A stretch of 64,000 nucleotides of DNA. Origin: Acanthopleura granulata (lineage: Eukaryota; Mollusca; Polyplacophora; Chitonida; Chitonidae). A program made the translations under genes and the position numbers. Each line of letters starts with the position of its first letter. The first letter of the stretch is position 1. The stretch spans positions 14,390,330 to 14,454,329 of the forward strand of contig JABBOT010000001.1 in assembly GCA_016165875.1 (NCBI GenBank). Direction: 5' to 3'. The notes under the pieces were generated by a model that worked only from the letters and a program-made list of their open reading frames with translations, was not told the origin of the DNA and searched no databases. Positions 50,241-60,083 of this stretch are shown in pieces.

Positions 50241-50440
50241 CTAACTGTTCATACAATAGCTTTAATAGCAGTTCATGCTGGATTCCTCCCCGGCCGTACG
50301 TGGGAAGGTCTGCCAGTAACGTGCGGATGGTCGTGGGTTTCCCATGGGCTCTGCCCGGCTAACTTTCACCATAATGCTGGCCGTTGTCGTATAAGTGAGA
50401 TATTCTTGAGAACGATGTAAAACACCAATCAAATAAGTAC
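50241..50440 (+). mobile_element. SINE-like copy 3, nested in a larger repeat
   Basis: Near-complete copy: tcatgctggattcctcc, cggccgtacgtgggaaggtc, gtcgtgggtttccc, ataatgctggccgttgtcg and the tail gtaaaacaccaatcaaata. Flanks on both sides match the repeat at 58.57-58.75 kb, where this body is absent. Confidence 0.75.
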
Positions 50441-53346
50441 ATTAATTAAACAGCAGCAACTTATACACTCCTTAACACCATGGTTTATGTGGAACCGGGT
50501 AAAACATTGAAGATGCTGGCAGCCGATATTGGGAAGCCAGTATACAGATTCCAATTATGAAGAAAGCCACATTCAGATCGTGGATGTGTACAACATTATC
50601 GTATGCTACATGGGATACAAACACAGATGAAAGAATTTATCGGCCATGGTTGCATGGACCGATCGATCTATCTCTGCCCCTTTACAGAACGATGAAAATC
50701 TTTACTATTATTCAGGAATAAATTCCGACAGGCTGTGTTGTGAGATGGTTTAACTGCATGATTGATGATTTCCTATGGACTGCCCGGGGTTAAGTAAACA
50801 TACAGGGGGACGTGTTTTAGGTTGTTTTGGCTTGGGTTTTGTGGTTATCGACTTGGAGCGTCCCTTCACGGTTTACATGTGGTATAGGAATTTCGCACAT
50901 AAGTGAGAAGCGGCATGTACAACGGACACGGCTCTGGGATTTAAGAAGACAAACACATTCACTGGCTCCAGTCTTCTGACAACTACATTAAAGTGCTTGC
51001 TATAAACTGCTTTTGGTGAGATTTACACGTTGTCTATTTCATAAACGTGATCTCAACACGACGATGAAAACGTGAGTTTTAATTCTGTTCGAAAATCTCA
51101 TGTATACTCTCCTTCCATCGTCCTTCATTGTCACCTCCGTTTTAATATTTCTCCTTCATCAAATGCCAAAAAAGCGCCCTTACCTAATTTCTTGCTAAGT
51201 TGTTGTTTCTTTTTAATCCCCTTCCACGAAAAATTTTTATGATTCCTAGAGTTCGTGGTGGTTATACTTTGGGTTTTATTCTTAATTGACCTACCGATGA
51301 AACGTATTAGCCATCATGAGCCAAAGTTTAAAGAAGAGAAGAACACTGCGTAGTTGGATTTAAATCACAATATCCTTCTGCGTATAGGGAAATGGAGACT
51401 TTTGTTAAAACAAAGTATTGACTTCCAGTGTACATTTGACTGTAGCGGCCCAACACAGCGCGTGAATTTCTTCTTTATATCAAGTCTGCAGGACTGTAAC
51501 AAAAGGGCAGTTGCGGTGGATCAATGGCGCTAGTGGAGCCTGAAACCGGCGGGACGCCTTTAGCTTCCATTGGCCGTATTATTCCCTTTAGTATGAAGTT
51601 CCCTTGCAGGCACCGCAAAGAAAAGGTCTAAGCCCCTGGCTTTGTGTAATGGAGCGCTTGGCGCGTCAATTAAATACAGAATTTACCTTAAAAGTTTGTC
51701 TGATTAAGCGAGTTTTTCTTTCAGCCGGATACACAAAAGAGCGCTGTTGCGTAACGTCTCCACGAAATCTGTGCAGCCCATCAACCACAAAGCAGCTCCT
51801 TGAGACCGTCAGACTAATCAAGCGCCAAGTACCAGATTTCGGCAAATCAATAAAAACCCATCACCATCTCCAATGATCGTTCCCTGTTGCCCCTCCATTT
51901 TCGACGTGAAAGGGTTTTAATAGGTTTTATTTTTTGCCGCTTAGTGAAGACATCCAAGATCAGCCCGACAAATGAGCCTGAAATTTCCGCTGCGCTGAAG
52001 TTGTCAGACTTAAAAGCCATGGGGAATGTTTCGTAATTGTGAAGCATTCTGTACGAAACCCTCATTTAACTGTCTTGCTTCTACAAACACAGGCATGTTG
52101 TAATCGGCACTTTTACGGCCTCCCAGGCAGTCCATTACACACAATCCTCATGTGCTAACACTTTATTAACCTGCAACGTTTTCGTGAACGATTTCTCAAG
52201 TTCTTCCTTTCTTTTCGTTTATTTTACGGACATTTTTGGGAGGTTATTTTAACGATATCTACGTGTGAGTGCCATATCATGGCGTCATGCACAGAACATT
52301 ACGTTGCAAGACCGTACAATATATGTCCCTACTGGGAAGCCTTCCCATAGGTAATTAACCAGAGGTATTACCGGTTCATGCCGAAATGACGGTTATAAAG
52401 CGGTTTTAAACAGCCACGAATGCTTGACAGTGGAGAGTCTTTCCCAAAACTGAAATACATGTAATTCAAATCAAAGTCCTGTGGTCTGTTGTTCGTTTCT
52501 GGCTTTGCGATGATGATTTGTAGACAAGCCCTTGAACTTTACTGCATGAGATCTAGAATAATGTGTAATCCGGCTTGGACGCGAGACGCCATTGCGCTGC
52601 AAAATGTTCCCCATTGATAACTTTACAGACCTATTAACCGATGTTTTCTGACCCCATCGTATTTCGCCTCAGGCAGGGATTTGCTCTTGCTGTTCATAAG
52701 TTTATTTATTTGACGCATTACTTCGGAATTTTCACTAATCCCACATTTGACTTACAAATATGCATTCAATATTGGTGGTAGACACGTGGCCTTCAACGAA
52801 AGTTAGCCTACGCAAATGGCCCCACGAGCGACCAGGACCACTCACTGCACAGAAGCCGAAAAATTCCCTGTCCATGGCCGCTCTTAGACTCGCACCTCGT
52901 GTGTTCTATTGATTGATTAATTCACTTACATGTTCACTTTGTATTCCGCTCATTGCTGCACGTTTGGAAGAACTCTCTATTTCATGAAGAGAGTCACCAG
53001 GTATAAATATGGGACCGAACGTTAGTCATCACGTTGACTCTGCATTGTTTTAACCAGAGACGAGACATAGGCTGGGGTCATTAGACGGATGTAATATACA
53101 ATTAAAGCAAAATTATCCCCTGTACAAACGCGGCAAATGAGACAAGGGGAGGCTAACATAAGCTTTGTTCTACTGACCCTTAGTTGGTGCAGTTGTCTCC
53201 CTTGAAATCAACAACCAAATAAGCACCGTTCGACATACTTTTGAAAAAAAATATACCCAAGTGAGTAAAAGCCGTCACATTCAGACCAGTTTCTGCATTG
53301 GTTCTGATTTGTATATAATAAGACGATGATCATAACTAGCCTTTAC

Positions 53347-53600
53347 CTTCTTCCTTTTGAATCTGGGTTAGGAAAATAACGCTCGAAAGAAGCGGACCGT
53401 GACAGAGGGGGTGCCGTCCCTTTGAGAATTCTGGGAGGGGTCGACTCAATCGGTTCTTCCACCTCGATGGCTAATGGAGTGGCCTTTTTCTTCAAGGTAA
53501 GACTTCCGGTAGACGTGGATTTCCATGTCATGGACTTCTTTACAATGTCCCCCCTCTCTATGTCTACGTCAAGATTGTGATGCCTAAGAGTTTCGGGATC
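53347..53600 (-). CDS. Exon 12: first cytoplasmic exon
   Basis: This 254-nt exon, phase 0 to 2, runs from acceptor aaacag to donor AGAAG|gtaaag. It begins DPETLRHHNLDVDIERGDIV, then has a basic/Thr-rich part (TWKSTSTGSLTLKKKATP) and PPRILKGTAPPLSRSASFER. The RSAS motif is a plausible basophilic-kinase or 14-3-3 site (inference). It ends NPDSKGR with a split Arg. A 14-kb intron follows, and the phase-2 end is met exactly by the next exon at 39360. Confidence 0.82.
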
Positions 53601-53675
53601 CTGTTTTAAACGACAACCAAAATTTCGCATTGCTCTACAAAAACGTCAACAAAACAGTAGCGGTTTTTTACAGAA

Positions 53676-53855
53676 GTGACAACCAGGCATTTGCAGTGCT
53701 GTACAGAAACGATCTCCGAACACTCGCGGTGTTGTAAAGAAACAACAGCCAGACATTGGCAAAACTACTGTGTATAGAAGCAAAGATCAAACATTCGCTG
53801 TGCCACACGGAAACGATGACCAAACATTTACAGTGCTGTACAGAAACAGCCAGCA
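53676..53855. repeat. 33-bp degenerate array
   Basis: About five and a half units of the form acagaaacgatctccgaaca ctcgcggtgttgt. The copies differ at many sites. Confidence 0.6.
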
Positions 53856-54198
53856 GACTTTAAAATATGGGGATTAACCAAAATATGAGGATGCTTTCTA
53901 TTAGCTGAAAGCTATCGTTACTCTGTAGCAAATATATCCCCTCAACAGCTCGTCATACCATTGTAATAGAAAAAGAATAACCACTGAAAGCAACTGAAAA
54001 CTTTCTGCCTGATAGACACAGTGTACATATTGTGTTTTTCATTCTTCGCATTTTTGTGCACTCGCCAAAACGGTAGCTCCAAGTTTTATCGTAAAGAAGA
54101 GACAAGGATAAACGTTTTTTTTTTTTTAATTTATTTTTATGAAACAGATGTGCACCCTTGACACAAGTTGTGTCAGGTTTGAGTTGTTCATACCCTAC

Positions 54199-54384
54199 CT
54201 TAGCCACGCTGGTGCCTGTGCGAATGTCGTTGTTCATGTAGTACCATACCAAGAATAGAACAATGGCGATAATGACCAGAACGGACGGGATGACTATGGC
54301 CAAGATCACAGCCAGGTCGTCGTTAGGCTCATCATCAATGGAGGGGCCGGTATCTGCTGTCACCGGGCTCACTGCTTCTAAAAC
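54199..54384 (-). CDS. Exon 11: transmembrane exon
   Basis: This 186-nt exon, phase 0 to 0 (acceptor tgtaag, donor AAG|gtaggg), encodes 62 residues. VLEAVSPVTADTGPS and an acidic DDEPNDD precede a membrane span of about 23 residues, beginning LAVILAIVIPSVLVIIA and ending VWYYM. The short tail NNDIRTGTSVAK carries on to the cytoplasmic exons. It is a single-pass segment, with the acidic side outside and the Arg/Lys side inside. The open frame beyond the donor is intron read-through. Confidence 0.87.
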
Positions 54385-54551
54385 CTTACAATGAGAAATG
54401 CTTTAAGTGCAATAATCTAGGACAAAAGTTACAGTTCACAGCGTAATCGAGTTGCAGCTCTAGACGTAGCGCCGTTATTTACTGTATCAGTACGGTTATC
54501 AGTGGACAATTAAAAAGACCCTGAGAGTTGATTCTTGAACAGAATGACAAT

Positions 54552-54600
54552 ATTCATTTGTTTATTTGAGTAATGCTTTACGCCATACTAGACAATTTTG
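54552..54600 (-). mobile_element. SINE-like 3' tail, truncated
   Basis: On the minus strand this reads ctagtatggcgtaaagcat then tactcaaataaac, the end of the same family. No body is recognisable. Confidence 0.5.
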
Positions 54601-54864
54601 ATTTGTGCGACAAGAAGTTCTGTGTAGCAGAAAAGCTCGTCTTGTAAACAAACTTTGTTCTGAAAGGGTGTAACTAAAAAGCGTACCCCTAACAACGTTT
54701 GGTTTAAACACAGAAAAAAAGGAAATAGCACATGTGAGGGAATCGGGGCATTCGTAAAATTAAACCCTTAATCAATGGATGGTGCAAGATAATTACATGA
54801 AATGAATTGCAATGGGTGTCAAACAATTATGTGCGTAGTAGCACTAGTTCTTGGGAATACTGAC

Positions 54865-55017
54865 GGGGTAGCGTGTGACGGCGCTCATCTCTGCCAGCGA
54901 GAGTCTGTTTAGTGTGCTGCTCACTTGCTCTGCTGGAACCTCATCCCCATTCAGCTCTATGTAAAAATCCACAAGGACTTTCCTGGGAGTTTCAGGATTA
55001 CGATTGACGTCCGTTAC
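54865..55017 (-). CDS. Exon 10: cassette exon A4, membrane-proximal
   Basis: This 153-nt exon (51 codons, phase 0 to 0) reads VTDVNRNPETPRKVLVDFY, then LNGDEVPAEQVSSTLNRL, ending AVTRYP. The acceptor ggctag follows a run of 22 T on the minus strand. The donor is the weak CCC|gtcagt. It is chosen because it joins in phase to the transmembrane exon and places the YP|VL junction where A exons elsewhere join the next B exon. If the donor is skipped the frame adds six residues and stops at 54844-54846, which would give a soluble ectodomain. Confidence 0.8.
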
Positions 55018-55146
55018 CTAGCCAAAAAAAAAAAAAAAAAAAAAATTCAGAAGAAATCACAAAAATATGCACAAACAATTCTTTGGTTGAAAGATCTTGG
55101 CTTTTCAGGGTTGACCGACGTACTGATCATACTATAAATAATTTAG

Positions 55147-55900
55147 GCGGAGCAACGACATACATCAGAACAATTTCATACAACAAAACAAAGACAGAAA
55201 GCATTACAATGACATGTAGGAGAACAACGGCATACAGCAGAGTAACCTCATGTAACAAAACAACCACAGATAGCAAAACCACGACATGTAGGAGAACAAC
55301 GGCGTACAGCAGAACGGCAAGTAAGGCAACAACGGCTTATAATAAAGCAATCGCATACAGTAAAACAGCGACATGTAGGGGAGCAACGACATAAAGCAGA
55401 ACAACAACATGTAGAAGAAAAAAACAAACACAGCAGAGTAACCCCATATAACAAAACAAAGAGATATAGCAGAAAACGACATATAGCAGAGCAGCAACAT
55501 AAAGCTGAACAGCATAGCACAACGACATTGGGAACCTATTCGTATACCAGCCGTGAATCAAAATGGGCGTTCCGGGTCAATTATCACACGACAAGATTCC
55601 AAAAAACGACAAATAACACAAATTATCAAAGAACTAAGAAAATATAACAAAGTTATAACTCATAAAAACATTAAACATTCAGCGAAACAACGACTTCTAG
55701 CAGAACATGCAACGACATATAAGAGTACGACATGCAGCAAAACAAGGATAGAGAGCAGGACACCGATATACGATAGCAGAATAAAGACAGCAGTTCTGAC
55801 ATGTAGTCGAGCAAGGACACACTGCACATTGGCGATATATGGTAAAACAACTACATGTAGCAAAAAAACGACAGACTGCCAAACAACGACGGTCTGCGAG
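55147..55900. repeat. 18-bp degenerate array
   Basis: The unit gaacaacgacatacagca is repeated about 20 times to 55530 with substitutions and a few indels, then in decayed form to about 55900. Some 72-bp stretches repeat as blocks, which implies a higher-order unit of four. Confidence 0.75.
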
Positions 55901-55916
55901 CAACCAGTAACAATTT

Positions 55917-56137
55917 TTTATTCCAACTATTCATACAATAGCTTAAATAGCAACTCATGCTGGCTTCCTCTCTGGCTGTACGTAGGAAGGTCTGCCAGCA
56001 ACCTGCAGATGTTCGTGGGTTTCCCTCGGGCTCTGCCCGATTTCCTCCCACCATTATGCTGGCCGCCGTCGTCTAAGTTAGATATTCTTGAGTACGGAGA
56101 AAAACACCAATGAAGTAAATAAATGAATAAACAAATC
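55917..56137 (+). mobile_element. SINE-like copy 4
   Basis: Near-complete copy including a 5' segment (attcatacaatagcttaaat) shared with copy 3, the GC-rich body (ctggctgtacgtaggaagg, gctggccgccgtcgtc) and an A-rich tail. It is the best-preserved copy in the window. Confidence 0.75.
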
Positions 56138-56267
56138 AACGACATAACACGCAAGGTAACCTGAAGTGAGGACGAACGTCTAAATTTGATGCTTAGAAAT
56201 ATATTAGAAAACTAACTGACCAGAGACAAAGTATAATATGGAGTTCAGACCTATGAACAAATCCTAC

Positions 56268-56371
56268 CTGTGCTGCCAAGCTATAGTTGCCGCTGGCGGA
56301 TATGAACACTTCCCTCTTTCTGCGACGCATCTGTCCGAAAAGGAGCGCCTCAACGTAACAGTTTTCCAGAG
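56268..56371 (-). CDS. Exon 9: cassette exon C3 with RRRKR
   Basis: This 104-nt exon, phase 1 to 0, runs from a tttttccag acceptor to a CAG|gtagga donor. It reads (A)LENCYVEALLFGQM, then RRRKR at 56313-56327, then EVFISASGNYSLAAQ. It is eight codons longer than C1 and C2, mainly in the helix-to-loop region, and has a cysteine that they lack. The position of the polybasic site relative to the helix is conserved across the three C exons. Confidence 0.87.
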
Positions 56372-56504
56372 CTGGAAAAATATGAACAAATAATGAAAAA
56401 GTATAATTTCGCATCTATCAAGGAGAAATTCAGTTGGAATATATAACATATTATTTGCTAAAATGTTTTGCTAAAAATGTATAATTAACTACTTATTTTT
56501 ATTT

Positions 56505-56565
56505 AATTATTTGTTTATTGTTTAACGCCATGCATACTCAATAATTTATTATCTACACAATGGTG
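56505..56565 (-). mobile_element. SINE-like 3' tail, truncated
   Basis: On the minus strand, ttgagtatgcatggcgttaa followed by an A-rich caaataaac-type tail matches the family's 3' end. The body is unrecognisable. Confidence 0.45.
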
Positions 56566-56673
56566 GTCAATTTTAGAGGTAATGGCAGTTATTGCACATG
56601 CAGTCATACGAGTGTCGTCGACAGTTTAGTGTTACCTCACTCCCACCCTGACCTTCAAGGATTGAGCGTTTGG

Positions 56674-56776
56674 GCTAGCCAGTGAAAGACCCGCACCTCG
56701 TGGATGCTAGTCAGTGAAAGACCCGCTCCTCGTGGATGCTAGTCAGTGAAAGACCCGCACCTCGTGGATGCTAGTT
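56674..56776. repeat. 32-bp tandem triplicate
   Basis: Three copies of gctagtcagtgaaagacccg cacctcgtggat, with one a/t change in the middle copy. Confidence 0.85.
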
Positions 56777-56857
56777 AGTCGACTCATCTATAAACCATTA
56801 AACCACCTCCGCTCCTCACGTATTAACGAAGCAAGTAGCAAATTGTATTCCACTCAC

Positions 56858-58439
56858 CAGACTGAATAGATGCCTTGAAGAATTCAGAGTGAACGTTAAT
56901 CACGTTTTTCACCTGAATCGTTAACCTTGACAAAGAATGGCTCTTGGGTGCAGATGTTGTCACCGGCGTCACAGTTGGAGTTGGAGTAGGTGTCACTGGT
57001 GTCAGGGTGGATGTTGGAGTAGGTGTCACTTGCATCACAGCTGATGTTGGAGTTGGTGTCACTGGCGTTACACTGGATGTTTGTGTCACTGGCGTTACAG
57101 TGGACGGCGGAGTAGATGTCAGTGGCGTTACAGTTGATGTTGGAGTTGGTGTCACTGGCGTCACATTGGATTGTGGAGTAGGTGTCACTGGTGTTATAGT
57201 TGATGTTGACGTTGATGTCACTGACGTCACACTTAGTGTTTGTAATGCTAGCGTTGTTGGTGTAACATATGACGATGGTGACATTATTGGTGTTATTAAC
57301 GTGCCGGGTGAGAGTGACGGCATTATTAACGTTGGCACGGTACTAGCTGGTATTAACAATGTACTCGAAGTTGACAAGTAAGATGTGAGTGTTAATGAAA
57401 CATATGACGTCTCCGGAAATTCTGTTACTGAAACACCGGTGTTCTTCACTGAAGTATGATCAAGAAGTGATGTGATAAACGCTGATTCTGACGACATAGA
57501 CACGGTATCCCTCGCTGGAAAAAATGTGGACGAAACTGTGTCCAAGAATTCAGTGGACTTGATCACAATAATGCTCGGAAAAGAGCTAGAGCCGACAGTA
57601 GTAGTCGATAAATACGTGATAATACTGTTGGTAGATCCTAAGCTAATTTTGTTCGTTGTTTGGAAACTCTCAGTGATGACTGAATCTGTTTGGAATGAGG
57701 TAGATGACAGGAAAGAGATTTCTGAGATGACAATGGTAGGGGAGATTACCGTTGTTCTGAGAGCTTCGGAACTGCTGTGTAAGACAGAAGGTTCTAGAGT
57801 TGTAGAGAGGAAAGCAGACGACATGCTTGGGTTTTCACTATTTGGGATTGATCCCGAAAAACCACCGTCAGAAAAGGTTAAGGGCATCGTTGTAGAGATC
57901 AATGAATTATAAATACTGGAAGTGGAATCTGAAGACTGTGAGGTGGCTGGCAATGAATGGAATGTGCTAGAACCACTACCCATGGGTGAAGAAGACATCA
58001 TTATACCAATAGTTGAACTTGAAGACATGAACAAAGAAGTGTTTGACGTGAATGCCGGAAAATAGCTCGACATCAGTGATGTCGACATAAAGTCTGAAAG
58101 AGCCGCAGATGAAATTATAACTTGTGAACTTGGTAACCCTGTGGGAGCTGGTGACATCTCTGACAAAGTTGGGTGTACAGCAGATGGAGTGGTCATAAGT
58201 GTGTGGGACAAATCCGAAGAGGGATAAGTGAAGAGAGAGCATGTGAACGGTGATAATGTTGCTGTGGGCAAAACTGCTGATGAAGAAGACAGGAGTAAAA
58301 AGGATGAAAGTGTAGGTGGAAATGGCGGGGAAATGATAATCGTGGCGGCTAGAGTTGGTGTTATCAGTGTGGAAGGAACCGTCAGCGTTCCACAAATACT
58401 CGTGTCTTCAATGAATAGTTTTACAACCCGCTCCAGCAA
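56858..58439 (-). CDS. Exon 8: cassette exon B3, Ser/Thr/Pro mucin-like linker
   Basis: This 1,582-nt exon (phase 0 to 1) encodes 527 residues. The acceptor is cagtag|TTG; using the first AG would put a TAG in frame. It starts LLERVVKLFIEDTSICGTL, then becomes almost pure Ser/Thr/Pro/Ile/Val. The final third holds about nine 33-bp units (11 residues, pattern VTPVTPTPTST) at about 56955-57235, some with an N-x-T sequon. The end returns to SEA-like sequence (RLTIQVKNVINVHSEFFKAS) before TCTG|gtgagt. Long open frames on the plus strand (56944-57381, 57472-57912) are shadows of the repeat. A mucin-like extended stalk is the likely role. Confidence 0.88.
56955..57235 (-). repeat. 33-bp coding tandem repeat (11 residues)
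   Basis: About nine units, one shortened to 27 bp, encode variants of VTPVTPTPTST in exon 8. Confidence 0.8.
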
Positions 58440-58977
58440 CTACTGAAAATAGAAATTCACAGGCACATGGGCATGGCGGTAATCATGGTAATCTGTAATA
58501 TAACGCATCAAGGAACTATTCATCGTAATATTTACTCATTACTAATATTACAATATATTAAGATGAATGTGTGCGATAAATGGCAAATGGTCACTGGTAA
58601 CGGGCGATTGTCGAACAATACCGCCTCCTGCCAATTTACCTCAGTTAGGGTTTTATTCTAATTGTTCGTGTAAGCGGTTAATTAGTAGCAGCTTATACAC
58701 CCTCCAGCACCATAGTTTAAGCGGAATTAGGTAAAAACAATTGCAGTGATTTCAAGTGCAATTCATTAGACGCCAATGGTCTAGATTAAATATTTATATA
58801 TATAAATTAATGTGTAGTGATCACATTAAATAAACATTTAGATGATATCAATGCAAACCTCACAGAATGACTTGCCATGAAAATTATTTTAAAACAATAT
58901 TATAACGTATTAACGGGTGAGGCCAGCAACTGATTTCACTTAATATTTAGGAGCATTCCTAATAGTATGGCTCTTAC
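58440..58977 (-). other. Intron 7
   Basis: Carries a second copy of the interspersed repeat also present at 50.15-50.52 kb, here lacking the SINE body (about 58575-58750). It is otherwise AT-rich and empty. Confidence 0.6.
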
Positions 58978-59115
58978 CTCAACAAGGAGAATTCTCTTCA
59001 GCTGATCAACTGTCAATTCATCAAAGACCTTCAAAATGTCTTGGGCCTTTAGTGCAGAATCAATTACCTGGAAGTGAACTACACCCTTGTCGCCCTCTTT
59101 GAATATTCGACATAT
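58978..59115 (-). CDS. Exon 7: cassette exon A3
   Basis: This exon has 138 nt, phase 0 to 0: ag|ATATGT acceptor after a tttgtttcc tract and GAG|gtaaga donor. It encodes 46 residues. It is divergent from A1 and A2 (ICRIFKEGDKGVVHFQVID, then KAQDILKVFDELTVDQLKR) but keeps the strand-turn-helix pattern and the position of F.EL/F.QL in the helix. It is three codons shorter than A1 and A2, and the acidic turn DGxVV is lost. This is therefore an older cassette. Confidence 0.86.
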
Positions 59116-59724
59116 CTGGAAACAAAGTCGATATTAACTTATGAAAAAACAACGCTATTACGCTGCTCGAGAAAATAAGACGAGCGAGCATGCGCGGTGC
59201 AATATATATTCAAGTTGTGTAAACTGGAAAACAAAAATCCGAAAGTAGCACTTCAATAATGCTTGATTCTCTGAAAAATGAATGTAACCAATATTCCAAT
59301 GTAACCACAATGAACCATTCAAGGACAATTAAACATTTAACAAATAATATTAAAGCCTACAGTACAACGAGAAAACTAGAAAGCACACGAACATTGAAAA
59401 CCTGTCTCAGAAAAGTTCATTCGATACCACGAACAAAGGGACAATGCTCTTCAATTCTATCCTATTCATTAATGCGGAATCGTATGAAAAAAGTCTTGAT
59501 CTCTCTGCAGATCCTCGAAAGGCACCAAAATTTCACTGAGTAGGCCAAGGGCCATCAACTCTATGGCCAAAGTGTGCACAAACTTTCATTTTCCCTTAAG
59601 TTGTGGACAGACAGACACACAAACAAATAAAAGCCAACAAAGGCAAAACTTCCCAAGATACAGGTAACACGTTTTGTCATGGTTTCCAGCTTTATTAGCA
59701 CAATTAGGTCAAGCGATACCTCAC
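59116..59724 (-). other. Intron 6
   Basis: No repeat or coding sequence is recognised. The 94-codon open frame on the plus strand is in A-rich sequence and has no support. Confidence 0.6.
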
Positions 59725-59804
59725 CTTAATTTCTGGGTTGTCCACTATTACTGCCTCTCGCTTTTGTCTCCGCCGACGTCCTTCAATGTAAGCCTGTCTC
59801 AAAG
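59725..59804 (-). CDS. Exon 6: cassette exon C2 with RRRRQKR
   Basis: This 80-nt exon, phase 1 to 0, is chosen because only the acceptor at tgacaag keeps the frame; two closer AGs lead to stops. G|CT gives Ala, then LRQAYIEG, then RRRRQKR at 59758-59778, then EAVIVDNPEIK and the donor AAG|gtgagg. The seven-residue basic run is the strongest furin-type site in the window (R-X-K-R and R-R-X-K-R both satisfied). It sits between the second helix and the next strand of the SEA-like fold. Confidence 0.87.
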
Positions 59805-60083
59805 CTTGTCACAGGAAAAGATAAACAGAGAGGGAATAAATTCTGATGAAAAGAAAATGTTTATATGGGACACGATAAGGATGATACAGAATCAATTAGA
59901 GGGTTGCGCAAATAATAGGTGCAAATTTCAAGGAGAAGGATTAAGGCAGGTCATTGTACTTGTATATGGAACCAAACACATAGCTATAAGAAAGTAAAAT
60001 TCATTTAATGCGCGCAAGCTTAGTGAAAGTTTATAGCACTGATTAACGGGAGAGGTTTGGCACTCACTGACAATGTTTTATAC

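Larger units (their letters stand above)
39361..53346 (-). other. Intron 12, 14 kb
   Basis: The phase-2 junction between exons 12 and 13 closes directly, so no further exon is needed here. Contents: a locally duplicated segment (39.88-40.10 versus 40.85-41.03 kb), a short irregular minisatellite (40480-40730), a 39-bp minisatellite (41036-41312), a 19-bp array (42571-42645) and SINE copies at about 45695-45861 and 50241-50440. Other long open frames are in AT-rich sequence without splice or codon support. Confidence 0.6.
53601..54864 (-). other. Introns flanking the transmembrane exon
   Basis: The intron at 53601-54198 contains a 33-bp array (53676-53855) and a T-run at 54117-54128. The intron at 54385-54864 contains a minus-orientation SINE tail (about 54552-54600) and, next to exon 10, the six-codon read-through ending in a stop at 54844-54846. 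Confidence 0.65.
55018..56267 (-). other. Intron 9 with degenerate 18-bp array and SINE
   Basis: This 1.25-kb intron is largely a degenerate 18-bp tandem array (about 55147-55530, decaying to about 55900) followed by a full-length SINE-like copy (about 55917-56137). Because 18 is a multiple of three, six frames stay open for long stretches; none is a gene. Confidence 0.7.
56372..56857 (-). other. Intron 8
   Basis: Contains a minus-orientation SINE-like tail (about 56505-56565) and three copies of a 32-bp unit (56674-56776). No coding sequence. Confidence 0.65.

Noticed and set aside
55083..56113. Thr/Lys-rich plus-strand and Cys/Leu-rich minus-strand frames up to 186 codons
   Set aside because: Produced by the 18-bp array plus the SINE copy within a phase-verified intron.
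56944..57912. Two plus-strand frames of about 145 codons rich in Val/Gly/Asp
   Set aside because: They are the complement of the Thr/Pro/Ser repeats of exon 8, kept open by the 33-bp period; the minus strand has splice sites and phase continuity.
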